A stretch of 64,000 nucleotides of DNA from Berryella intestinalis (GTDB lineage Bacteria; Actinomycetota; Coriobacteriia; Coriobacteriales; Eggerthellaceae), in the NCBI RefSeq assembly GCF_000814825.1, contig NZ_CP009302.1:868001-932000 (forward strand), in the 5' to 3' direction. The translations under genes and the position numbers were made by a program. Positions 35,754 through 43,587 of the stretch are shown here, piece after piece. Every line of letters begins with the position of its first letter. The first letter of the stretch is position 1. Under the pieces are notes generated by a model, which saw only the letters and a program-made list of their open reading frames with translations, was not told the origin of the DNA and made no database searches.

Positions 35754-36140
35754 ATGAACGTCAAAGATTCCAAGCGCTGCCCGGTGGTGGGAACTTCAGC
35801 TCTGCAGTACCAGGGCGTTCGGTACGGGAAGATAATCTCGTTCAACGATATCAAGCGGAGCGCGGAACGGGGCTCTGAAACCATGCAGCCCGATCGTCGG
35901 CATCAGGGTTCAAGCGCCTTACCGTCGTATTCCGCGGAACCGGCGGTCGGCCGCACAGCGAAGTCGGTCGTCGACGGTCTTCTTGACACGACGGTGCTCG
36001 GCTGCAGCGATGCTGTGTGCAGCATCGCTTACGAAGATGCCCGCGGAGTGTCGTTCGGCCTGCTCACTAAGGGTCAGTCCCTGGTTTTGGGCGCTGGCCT
36101 GGTGCTGCTCGCCTCTCTCGGGATGTTTCTCGGAGCCTAA
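35754..36140 (+). CDS. SOS-controlled small tail-anchored membrane protein, candidate cell-division inhibitor
   Basis: 128 residues, no family I recognise. The soluble N-terminal 105 residues are polar with a disordered-looking middle (about 35-65); one hydrophobic helix sits at the very C-terminus (about 109-127, SLVLGAGLVLLASLGMFLGA), so the protein is probably tail-anchored with its bulk in the cytoplasm. It is divergent from lexA, under a promoter with two LexA boxes, and followed by nrdR. The same slot holds the SOS division inhibitors yneA (Bacillus), divS (Corynebacterium) and Rv2719c (Mycobacterium). No LysM is visible. Division inhibition is inferred from position and regulation only. 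ATG at 35754; no strong ribosome site. Confidence 0.8.
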   Translation: MNVKDSKRCPVVGTSALQYQGVRYGKIISFNDIKRSAERGSETMQPDRRHQGSSALPSYSAEPAVGRTAKSVVDGLLDTTVLGCSDAVCSIAYEDARGVSFGLLTKGQSLVLGAGLVLLASLGMFLGA

Positions 36141-36238
36141 GCGCTCCGAATCCCTGCGCTCTCTATGGGCTTGGTTGTCCGCCGAACATCTCGCGCTCGT
36201 TGCATGGTACTCTAGGAGGACCGAAGCAAAGGAGCGAT

Positions 36239-36688
36239 ATGCGCTGTTCAGCATGTGGAAATCTTGAATCGAAGGTCGTGGATTCCCGTCCTTCGGACGA
36301 CGGGACCTCGGTCCGCCGTCGGCGCGAGTGCCTTAAATGCGGGAATCGTTTCACAACGTACGAGCGCCTCATCGACACATCGTTCATGGTTATCAAATCC
36401 GACGGGTCGTCTGAGGCGTACGATCGCGACAAGCTGATGCGGGGCCTGCTGATCGCCTGCGCTAAGCGCCCGATCTCGCCCGAGCAGATCGAAAGCCTGG
36501 TCGATGATATCGAGTCGTCTTTGCGCTCCGAATCGAAGACCGACGTGTACTCCAAGGATCTCGGTTCGATGATCATGAGCCGCCTCGTGAAGCTCGATGA
36601 CGTCGCTTACGTTCGTTTTGCCAGTGTGTACAAGCATTTCAATAGCGTCGAGGAGTTCGCCGAAGCGCTTGAGGAGTTGAACAGATAA
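36239..36688 (+). CDS. nrdR: Transcriptional repressor NrdR
   Basis: Represses ribonucleotide reductase genes according to dNTP/ATP state. 149 residues: four-cysteine zinc ribbon (C3, C6, C31, C34: MRCSACG and CLKCGNRFTTYE) and an ATP-cone (about 46-136). ATG behind AAAGGAG. The lexA / small SOS protein / nrdR order is the actinobacterial one. Stop and the dut start share one base. Confidence 0.95.
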   Translation: MRCSACGNLESKVVDSRPSDDGTSVRRRRECLKCGNRFTTYERLIDTSFMVIKSDGSSEAYDRDKLMRGLLIACAKRPISPEQIESLVDDIESSLRSESKTDVYSKDLGSMIMSRLVKLDDVAYVRFASVYKHFNSVEEFAEALEELNR

Positions 36689-37125
36689 TGGGTATCGAAT
36701 TGAAAATCAAAAAGCTCGACCCTTCGATCGAGCTCCCTGCGTATGCCTATCCGGGTGATGCGGGGCTGGATCTGCGATCGGCAGAGGACGCTGTTCTGAA
36801 GCCGTTCGAGCGCAAGCTTATAGGGACTGGGTTGGCGGTCGCCATTCCCGAGGGGTATGCGGGCTTCGTTCTGCCTCGAAGCGGTTTGGCCGCCAAGCAC
36901 GGCATTTCCATCGTGAACGCTCCCGGGCTCGTCGACAGCGGGTATCGCGGAGAGCTGAAAGTCGCGCTGTTGAACATCGATGCCGAAAACGAGTTCAGGA
37001 TCGAGCGCGGCGACCGCATCGCTCAGCTCACCATCTTGGCCACACCGGTTGTCACTTTGGCGCCTTGCGAAGAACTGCCTTCCTCCGAACGCGGTCTTGG
37101 CGGGTTCGGAAGCAGCGGGGTTTAG
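36688..37125 (+). CDS. dut: dUTP diphosphatase
   Basis: Hydrolyses dUTP to dUMP, protecting DNA from uracil. All five trimeric dUTPase motifs are present in 145 residues: AYPGDAGLDLRSAED, PRSGLAAKHGI, NAPGLVDSGYRGELKV, RGDRIAQLTI and the C-terminal RGLGGFGSSG arm. Overlaps nrdR by one base (TAATG), so it is in a nucleotide-metabolism pair. Confidence 0.96.
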   Translation: MGIELKIKKLDPSIELPAYAYPGDAGLDLRSAEDAVLKPFERKLIGTGLAVAIPEGYAGFVLPRSGLAAKHGISIVNAPGLVDSGYRGELKVALLNIDAENEFRIERGDRIAQLTILATPVVTLAPCEELPSSERGLGGFGSSGV

Positions 37126-37203
37126 CTATTCGGTCCGACGCCGCATGGACTCGCTTGGTTTCAGGTGATTTCTGGTGTTAGGACTCGAATCATCAAATAC
37201 AGG

Positions 37204-37229
37204 CCCTTAGAATCGATCTGAGGGCTTTA
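37204..37229 (+). terminator. Terminator-like hairpin after dut
   Basis: GCCCTTAGA / TCTGAGGGC (one T-G pair) around ATCGA, followed by TTTA. Confidence 0.6.
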
Positions 37230-37264
37230 CACGGTATTTTCCCAGTTCAAACTATAGGAAAAAT

Positions 37265-37861
37265 ATGGCTGAAAAGAAGAACGAAGACAACGAGGATCGT
37301 ACGTCCGACGTCGAGGAGCGCGATGGGCGGGATCAGGGCGCACCAGAGCCTCCCAAGGGCTACGATGCGAACGGCTGGAGCGACCCCTCGAAAGATTTCG
37401 ATCGGGATCCGCGGGCCAGCTTGGAAAGCCTGCTTATGAACGGATTGTCGTTCAACGCCACCGACGAGGATCGGGTCCGGATAAAGCGAGGCCGCACCTT
37501 GCTGACGATCGCGAACGTTGCCGGACCGATATCGCTGTTCATCGGCGGCGTTCTGCTCAGCAGCGTCGGCACGGTGTGCGGGATCGTCTCGTTCGTCAAT
37601 TTCAAGCGCGTGGGTGATGGACATCCTGAAAAGCCGCTGGTTGGAAAGCTTCTGAAGCGTCAGGCGGCGGTTGGCATAGGGATCTCGGGAATAGCGCTCG
37701 TCATCAATCTCGTCGCAGCGATCATGATTTTTCCCATGATCATGGACGCAGTCGAAAGCGGCGACCTTTCCGCGGTGTTCAACTCTCAGGACCAGGCGCT
37801 TAATCTGCCGGCCGATCGCGGTACGGGAACCGGCACGGACGGCAACTCCACCTGGGGTTAA
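37265..37861 (+). CDS. Membrane protein with two helices and acidic N-terminus, unknown
   Basis: 198 residues. The first 70 are highly charged and acidic (Glu/Asp/Arg), then two membrane helices (about 82-118, ANVAGPISLFIGGVLLSSVG onward, and 138-160) separated by a basic loop (NFKRVGDGHPEKPLVGKLLKRQ), an outline like the DUF4190 family but without a firm match. C-terminus is Gly/Thr-rich. ATG start behind ATAGGAAAAA. Transcribed toward the thioesterase; between them (37862-38009) lies an AT-rich patch and an orphan Shine-Dalgarno-like tract. Confidence 0.75.
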   Translation: MAEKKNEDNEDRTSDVEERDGRDQGAPEPPKGYDANGWSDPSKDFDRDPRASLESLLMNGLSFNATDEDRVRIKRGRTLLTIANVAGPISLFIGGVLLSSVGTVCGIVSFVNFKRVGDGHPEKPLVGKLLKRQAAVGIGISGIALVINLVAAIMIFPMIMDAVESGDLSAVFNSQDQALNLPADRGTGTGTDGNSTWG

Positions 37862-38009
37862 GAGCACGCCTGTCTCTAAGCTACCTATAAGATTGATAAT
37901 ATATGTTATGTAAACTTAGGAGGAAGGAAAAGACGAGCCCGACCCACGCTCATCGGATCGGACCCGCTTCCCCTCTCGCCTTCGACGGATTCCGTGCAAA
38001 GGCGAAACC

Positions 38010-38456
38010 CTATTCTTCGTCGAGCTCGCATTCGACGGCTTCTTTGTATTTGGCGTAGAGCTCAGGGCAAGCCTTCCTCATGTTCAAAGGCTCGAACGTT
38101 TCGCTGTCGACGATGCACAGCGTGGTGAACCCCGTCACGCAGGGCCGCTCGAACTGAAGGTCCATCCCCTTGCGGAAGATCTCGTAGGAATATGTGACCC
38201 GGACGGCGGTGAGCTTCGAGACCCAGATCCTGATGAGCGCGGTGTCCCCGTACCTCAGCGACGACGAATACGACAGATGCATCTCCGTCACCGGGGCCAT
38301 GATGTTCTGCTTTTCGAGTTCTGCGTAGGGAAACCCGAGATCAGCTATGAATTTCTCGCGGGCGTCCTCGAAGTACAGCGGATAGTTCGCGTGGTACACG
38401 ACGCCCATGCAGTCCGTTTCCCCGTAACGTACCGGGACTTCGACTACCTTGACCAT
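38010..38456 (-). CDS. Acyl-CoA thioesterase, 4HBT/YbgC type
   Basis: 148 residues in the hot-dog fold. The N-terminal VPVRYGETDCMGVVYHANYPLYFEDAR is the 4-hydroxybenzoyl-CoA thioesterase signature with its catalytic Asp. Substrate is not evident. It is divergent from the MenA-type prenyltransferase gene, which makes a role in cleaving the naphthoate-CoA intermediate of menaquinone synthesis conceivable, but this is context only. GGAGA precedes the ATG on the minus strand. Confidence 0.88.
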   Translation of the reverse strand: MVKVVEVPVRYGETDCMGVVYHANYPLYFEDAREKFIADLGFPYAELEKQNIMAPVTEMHLSYSSSLRYGDTALIRIWVSKLTAVRVTYSYEIFRKGMDLQFERPCVTGFTTLCIVDSETFEPLNMRKACPELYAKYKEAVECELDEE

Positions 38457-38625
38457 GATCTCTCCTTTTTATGGCTTTTCATCAAGCATTATATTGCCCG
38501 AGAACAAACAAGGGCCCTTCCGGGGCGATCTACCCTCATCATTCCATAATTTAACTTATCCGATTGAGGATTCGCGGATGCGGTTGTGGCATGATGGATC
38601 GGTATGCAGCAAGGGAGGTAAAGCG

Positions 38626-39573
38626 TTGAACACTCATGATCGAACCAGCGGTAATACGGGGCGGCTGACGGCGAAAATGGCCCTCGAGCTGGCGGCCCCG
38701 CATACTTGGCCCGCCGCCATCCTCCCCACGCTGGCGGCCGTGTGCATGGCGGCCACGCGGGTCGAGTCGCTTTCGGTGTCGCTGTCTTTGGCCATGCTGG
38801 CGATCGTCGTGCTGTTCCAATCGGCGGCCAACACCTTCAACGATTATTACGACTGCATCAAGGGGACGGACAGCGAGGACGACTACGTCGATCCCAGCGA
38901 CTCGGTCCTGGTCTACAACGACGTGGACCCCCGCTGCGCTTTGAGGCTCGCCGTGGGCTTCGTGGCCGCCGCATTCGCGCTCGGTATCTACGTGATCGTG
39001 CAGGCGGGATTGTTTCCCCTGCTGATCGGGGTGATCGGAGCCTTCTTCGTCGTCGTGTACTCGGCTGGGAAGACTCCCCTCTCCTATCTGCCGCTCGGAG
39101 AGGCGGTAAGCGGCGTCGTCATGGGCGCTCTGGTGCCCTTCGCCGTCGTGCAGGCGCTTACCGGATCGGTCGAGCCGCTCGTGCTCGTATGGAGCGCGCC
39201 GTTGGCCCTCTTGGTCGGCTTGATCATGTTCACCAACAACATCAGCGACATCGAGCGCGACGTTCCGGCGCAGCGCAGGACCCTGGCGATCGCACTCGGG
39301 CGCGAGCGGGCGCGATCGCTGTACCACGCGCTTGCGGTCGCGAGCGTCGTTGCGATGCTGGCCGTTTTGGCGGTGTGGTTCCCCAAAGGGCTGATCGTGA
39401 TGCCGTTCATGGTGCTGGGTTCTCTGCCCCTTTTCCAGGCGCTGTTCCGAAACCCGCTCACCCCCGAGCGGCGCCTCCAGTCGATGCCGCAGATCCTCAC
39501 GGTGAACATCGTGCTGGGCGCGTTCTATTCGGCGGCGATCCTGCTGTCGGCCTCGGTCGACCTGTCGCTGTAG
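38626..39573 (+). CDS. menA: UbiA family prenyltransferase, MenA-like
   Basis: Integral membrane enzyme that attaches the isoprenoid tail to 1,4-dihydroxy-2-naphthoate or a related quinone precursor. 315 residues, about eight membrane helices, with the two Asp-rich Mg-diphosphate motifs: NTFNDYYDCIKGTDSEDD (about 74-91) and NNISDIERDVPAQRRT (about 204-219). The N-terminal APHTWPAAILPTLAA is typical of MenA. TTG start at 38626 chosen because GGGAGG stands six bases upstream; the frame is open further upstream without homology. No other menaquinone gene is near, so MenA against other UbiA members is a strong but not certain call. Confidence 0.85.
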   Translation: MNTHDRTSGNTGRLTAKMALELAAPHTWPAAILPTLAAVCMAATRVESLSVSLSLAMLAIVVLFQSAANTFNDYYDCIKGTDSEDDYVDPSDSVLVYNDVDPRCALRLAVGFVAAAFALGIYVIVQAGLFPLLIGVIGAFFVVVYSAGKTPLSYLPLGEAVSGVVMGALVPFAVVQALTGSVEPLVLVWSAPLALLVGLIMFTNNISDIERDVPAQRRTLAIALGRERARSLYHALAVASVVAMLAVLAVWFPKGLIVMPFMVLGSLPLFQALFRNPLTPERRLQSMPQILTVNIVLGAFYSAAILLSASVDLSL

Positions 39574-39591
39574 CGGTTCCGAGCCGGCTTT

Positions 39592-40521
39592 TCAGCGCCA
39601 CTCCAGCTGCGCCATTCCTCCCCGCGCTTTAAGGCGGCGCTTCCATCGGTCGAGGTCGAACCTTGCAAGCAGCGCGGCCGGAGGGGCCGGCTCGTCGTCT
39701 TCCAGAACGCCCGCGATATAGGCTATGTGCCCGATGATGCCCTCGGGGGTCCGGTATCGGGCGATCAACTCGTCAAACGATGCGTCCCGGTTTCTCTTGG
39801 AGAGCCGTCGCCCGCTCGCATCGACCAGCAAGGGGACATGGGCGTAGGAGGGGTTGCCGAATCCCAGCAGGTTTTGCAGGTACATCTGCTGCGGGGTCGA
39901 CGAGAGCAGGTCGCAACCGCGCACGATGCAGGTAACCCCCTGGTAGAAATCGTCGGCAACGACGGCGAGCTGGTAGGCGAAGGACCCATCGGCTCGCCGC
40001 ACGACGAAGTCCCCGCAATCCGTTGCGAGGTTCTGCTCGAATGATCCTTGGACCAGGTCGTTCACCCGATAAACAGCATCCGGGGCGAACACCCGCCAGG
40101 ACGGGACCCGCAGTTTCGATCTGCGCTCGACCTCGCTCGAGGGGATATCCCTGCAGGTTCCCGCATACACGTAGCGCTCGCCGGCATGGGGGGCCGACGC
40201 AGCGCGCAGATCGGCGCGCGTGCAGAAACAGGGGTAGACGCGCGTTTTCTGCGAGAGGGCATCGAACGCGAGGCGGTATGCGTCGTCGCGCCCGCTTTGG
40301 TAGAAAGGCCCCCGATCCCAGGTGAGTCCCAGCGACTCGAAGTCCCGCATGATCTGGTCGGCGTAGGAGGGCTTCGACCGCTCTCGGTCGAGATCCTCGA
40401 TGCGCAAAACGATGCTGCCCCCCTGCGATCTGACGATCAGCCACGAAAGGAGGGCGGCGTAGATGTTTCCCGCATGCATGCGCCCCGTCGGGCTGGGCGC
40501 GAAGCGGCCGACGACGGTCAC
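39592..40521 (-). CDS. gluQ: Glutamyl-Q tRNA(Asp) synthetase
   Basis: Truncated glutamyl-tRNA synthetase paralogue that charges Glu onto queuosine in tRNA(Asp). 309 residues, catalytic domain only. HIGH-type motif is in FAPSPTGRMHAGN, the zinc-site cysteines are in YPCFCTR with a second part in YAGTC, and the KMSKS equivalent is RLSKRN. Lack of an anticodon-binding domain separates it from GltX. Last gene of the minus-strand iorA-iorB-gluQ run. Confidence 0.92.
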   Translation of the reverse strand: MTVVGRFAPSPTGRMHAGNIYAALLSWLIVRSQGGSIVLRIEDLDRERSKPSYADQIMRDFESLGLTWDRGPFYQSGRDDAYRLAFDALSQKTRVYPCFCTRADLRAASAPHAGERYVYAGTCRDIPSSEVERRSKLRVPSWRVFAPDAVYRVNDLVQGSFEQNLATDCGDFVVRRADGSFAYQLAVVADDFYQGVTCIVRGCDLLSSTPQQMYLQNLLGFGNPSYAHVPLLVDASGRRLSKRNRDASFDELIARYRTPEGIIGHIAYIAGVLEDDEPAPPAALLARFDLDRWKRRLKARGGMAQLEWR

Positions 40522-40527
40522 GGTCTG

Positions 40528-41112
40528 CTAACCCAGATCGCCCTGGGCGAATTCCAGCGCGAGGTCGAATGCCCGCGTGTTGGCCTCAACGGTCTTGGGG
40601 GGAACCTTCCCCTCGATCGCCTGTATCCAAGCGTCGCGCCCGAACCCGAGCCGCGCTTCGAGCGCCCCTAGAAGGACGACGTTGACGGTCTTCGGATTGC
40701 CGGCCTCTCGGGCGATCTTCGTGGCGGGAACGATCACCGCGCCGAGCCGCTCGAGTTTCGTTCGGGCCTGCGCGGGCATGGACGCGCGTCCGCAGGCGAC
40801 GGGCAGGGGCTTGATGGTCTCGTCGGATACGAGGAGGTATCCCCCCTCTTTCAGGTACGGCGCATTGCGCAGGGCCTCGGTGGTCTCGAAGGAGACCACG
40901 CAGTCGGCCATGCCGGCATCGGCGACCATAGTGGAGACGCTTTCGCCGAAGCGGACGACCGTGGTGACGGCGCCGCCTCGCTGGGCCATCCCGTGGATCT
41001 CGGAAACCTTCACTTCGAGGCCGGCCGCCAGAGCGGCGCGGGCAAGCAGGTCGGCGGCGAGGATGGTCCCCTGCCCCCCGACTCCGCAAAGAAGGACGGT
41101 GCGCGCGTTCAT
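40528..41112 (-). CDS. iorB: Indolepyruvate:ferredoxin oxidoreductase, beta subunit
   Basis: Small (gamma-type) subunit of IOR, 194 residues. GVGGQGTILAADLLARAA is the signature of this subunit, followed by EIHGMAQRGGAVTTVVRFG. With IorA it oxidises aryl pyruvates to aryl-acetyl-CoA, reducing ferredoxin. It lies 12 bases after iorA. Stop is six bases from gluQ's start. Confidence 0.94.
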   Translation of the reverse strand: MNARTVLLCGVGGQGTILAADLLARAALAAGLEVKVSEIHGMAQRGGAVTTVVRFGESVSTMVADAGMADCVVSFETTEALRNAPYLKEGGYLLVSDETIKPLPVACGRASMPAQARTKLERLGAVIVPATKIAREAGNPKTVNVVLLGALEARLGFGRDAWIQAIEGKVPPKTVEANTRAFDLALEFAQGDLG

Positions 41113-41124
41113 AGGACTTCCCTC

Positions 41125-42873
41125 CTAGGCCGAAAGGCCGGTCAGCTGCTCGATGGCGTTCGAATGGCAGTACTGCTCGCACTGCCCGCACCCGACGCAC
41201 AGCGACTGGTCGATCGAAGCCAGGCCGCTTTCAGGGTCTTTGGACAGAGCGGGGCACCCAATGGAGGTGCAGGCCCCGCAGGCGGTGCAGTTGCCGTTGA
41301 TGAAGTAGTTGGGACGCCGGTCCCTGCTCAAAAGCACGCACGGCGCCTTGAACACGATGACGGTCAGCTCGTCGGCCTGGTCTTTGGTCGCGGTGCGCAG
41401 CGCAGCGCGCACGGCCTTGGCGTTGTGCGGGTCCACTTCCAAAACATGGTCGACGTCGATCGCGCGAAGCAGCCCGACGAGGTCGAGCTCCCTGCTGGGG
41501 CGTCCCTGGAGGGTTTCCCCGTTGAAGGGGTTGCCCTGGCGCCCGGTCATGGCCGTCGTGCGGTTGTCGAGGATGCAGACGGTGCCCTTCCCCCGGTTGT
41601 ACACCGTCGAGATGAGGGACGAGAGGCCCGAATGGGCGAACGTCGAGTCACCGATGATGCCCACGACGGGTCGATGCTGCGTGCCTGCGAGCGCGAGCTC
41701 GAATCCGTGAGACATCGAGACCGAGGCCCCCATGTCGAGGCAGGTGTCGATCGCGGACAGCGGCGCGAGCGCACCCAGGGTGTAGCAGCCGATGTCGCCG
41801 GTGACGATGGCCTTGATGCGCGAGAGCTCCTTGAACACCAGGCGGTGCGGGCAGCCCGGGCAGAGCGCGGGCGGACGCGCGGGCACATCGCCGAACGCAT
41901 CGGCGTGCGCGGGCTCCTCGTAGCCGAAGGCGGTGCGGATGAGGCCGGGTGAAAGCTCGCCGTCGCGCGGCAGGGGCCGTTCGAACGCAGCGGGCTCGAT
42001 GCCCAGTGCGCGCACCTGGTCGGCGAAGTACTCGGATCCCTCCTCGACCACGTACACCCTGTCGACCGAGCTTGCGAACTCCTCGAGCGCTCGCTGCGGC
42101 AAGGGCCAGCTGACCCCCAGCTTGAACACCGAGGCATCGGGCAGCGCCTCGCAGACGTGCTGGTAGACGGCTCCGGCGCAGATCACCCCGACCTCTGTTC
42201 CCTTGCGGACCACCTTGTTGTACGGGCAGGTCTCAACCCATGCGCGCAGCGCGTCGATGCGCTCGAGCTGGATCTTGCGGCGCGGTTTGGCGAAGGCGGG
42301 CATCATGACCCATTTCGCAGCGTCCTTCTCGTAGGGCTTGATGTCGCGGGTGCGGCGCGGCCCCGTCTCGACGGCGGTTTTGGTGTGCGACACGCGCACC
42401 GTCGAGCGGATGAACACGGGCACGTCGAACTCTTCGGAGATATCGAAGGCGTCGCGCGTGAAGGCCAGCGCCTCGGCCGAGTCCGCCGGGTCGAGCATGG
42501 GGATGTGGGCCGCCCGCGCGTACCAGTGGGAGTCCTGCTCGTCTTGGGACGAGTACATGCCCGGGTCGTCGGCGGCGAGTATGACGAACCCGCCGTTCAC
42601 GCCGGTATACGCCGCTGTGAACAGGGGGTCTGCCGCGACGTTCACGCCGACGTGCTTCATGGTGGAAAGCACGCGCGCGCCGGCGGCGGAAGCGCCCATG
42701 CCCACTTCGACGGCCACCTTCTCGTTCGTGCACCATTCCGCGTACACGTCGTCGAAGGTGCAGAACGTCTCGAGCGTTTCGGTGGACGGCGTTCCGGGAT
42801 AGGCCACTCCGATATGGGCGCCCGCCTCCCAGGCGCCGCGCGCTATGGCCTCGTTTCCTGATAAAAGTTCCAT
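41125..42873 (-). CDS. iorA: Indolepyruvate:ferredoxin oxidoreductase, alpha subunit
   Basis: 582 residues. The N-terminal pyrimidine-binding part begins MELLSGNEAIARGAWEAG, the ThDP-binding domain has GDIGCYTLGALAPL and GIIGDSTFAHSG, and the C-terminus holds two [4Fe-4S] ferredoxin motifs (CTACGACTSIGCPAL and CVGCGQCEQYC). Thiamine-dependent oxidation of the transamination products of Trp, Phe and Tyr. The start at 42873 is behind GAGAGGC and matches family N-termini; the open frame goes further upstream without homology. paaK nearby could handle the matching free acids. Confidence 0.95.
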   Translation of the reverse strand: MELLSGNEAIARGAWEAGAHIGVAYPGTPSTETLETFCTFDDVYAEWCTNEKVAVEVGMGASAAGARVLSTMKHVGVNVAADPLFTAAYTGVNGGFVILAADDPGMYSSQDEQDSHWYARAAHIPMLDPADSAEALAFTRDAFDISEEFDVPVFIRSTVRVSHTKTAVETGPRRTRDIKPYEKDAAKWVMMPAFAKPRRKIQLERIDALRAWVETCPYNKVVRKGTEVGVICAGAVYQHVCEALPDASVFKLGVSWPLPQRALEEFASSVDRVYVVEEGSEYFADQVRALGIEPAAFERPLPRDGELSPGLIRTAFGYEEPAHADAFGDVPARPPALCPGCPHRLVFKELSRIKAIVTGDIGCYTLGALAPLSAIDTCLDMGASVSMSHGFELALAGTQHRPVVGIIGDSTFAHSGLSSLISTVYNRGKGTVCILDNRTTAMTGRQGNPFNGETLQGRPSRELDLVGLLRAIDVDHVLEVDPHNAKAVRAALRTATKDQADELTVIVFKAPCVLLSRDRRPNYFINGNCTACGACTSIGCPALSKDPESGLASIDQSLCVGCGQCEQYCHSNAIEQLTGLSA

Positions 42874-42908
42874 GTGATGCCTCTCGTCAATTCGACGGTT
42901 CCACTGCC

Positions 42909-42930
42909 CCGCCGACCTTCGGGTCGGCGG
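42909..42930 (-). terminator. Strong hairpin between the FHA gene and iorA
   Basis: CCGCCGACC / GGTCGGCGG, nine perfect pairs around TTCG, 36 bases before the iorA start on the minus strand. It has no U-run, so it may be the end of the upstream transcript or a 5' stem in the iorAB leader. The remainder of 42874-43121 holds no ORF I support. Confidence 0.45.
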
Positions 42931-43121
42931 CCCCCTCGGGTTGCCGCAAGAATGGGAACCATCCGAACAGGATAAACGTTCCAGGCTCCGATAGCGCCGC
43001 AAACGGGGCTATCGTCGCGATTTCGTAGTCGTTCGGCGCCGGGCCGCGCCACCTGCCAGCGGCACCTGTTCAGCCCTAGAGGTCCGTTTCGGCGCAGCGG
43101 GCGCCCCCTGGAGGGGCTTTC

Positions 43122-43568
43122 CTACTGCGCCTCGCAATAGTGCAGGCAGAACTCGCCGATCTGGATCTTGTCGCCCACGGTGAGCGTGGCTACGTCGACG
43201 CTGCTGTTGTTGACCCACACGCCGTTGAAGGAGTTGTTGTCGCGGATCGTCGCGCTGCCACCCTGCACGGTGAGGGTCGCGTGGTTGCGCGAAACCGTCA
43301 TGTCGTTCAGGAACACGTCGCAGCGCGGATCGCGCCCGATGGACAGCTCGCCGTCGTACAGGTCGATGACGGCTCCGGTCCGCGGGCCGCGAATGACCTT
43401 GAGGCATCCGGGCTTGCGCGCATCCCTGGTTTGGACGGGGCGGTTCGCGCCGGTGAGCTGGAGGGGCGCGAACGATTCGGTGGAGCCGTTGAATTTGAAA
43501 CCGCACGCGGGACACGACAGGGCCGTGTCGTCGGCAACGCTGTTGCAAATGGGGCAGGTTCGGCTCAT
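43122..43568 (-). CDS. Zinc-ribbon FHA domain protein
   Basis: 148 residues. Four-cysteine zinc ribbon at the N-terminus (C5, C8, C19, C22) and an FHA phosphothreonine-binding domain in the second half, with LSIGRDPRCDVFLND, the conserved SRNHATL and DNNSFNGVWVN. A similar zinc-ribbon start is seen in the PASTA protein at 6268. FHA proteins near wall enzymes often respond to Ser/Thr kinases; no kinase gene is in the window. GGAGGTGCACC precedes the ATG. Confidence 0.9.
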   Translation of the reverse strand: MSRTCPICNSVADDTALSCPACGFKFNGSTESFAPLQLTGANRPVQTRDARKPGCLKVIRGPRTGAVIDLYDGELSIGRDPRCDVFLNDMTVSRNHATLTVQGGSATIRDNNSFNGVWVNNSSVDVATLTVGDKIQIGEFCLHYCEAQ

Positions 43569-43587
43569 GGTGCACCTCCGGGCGCGG

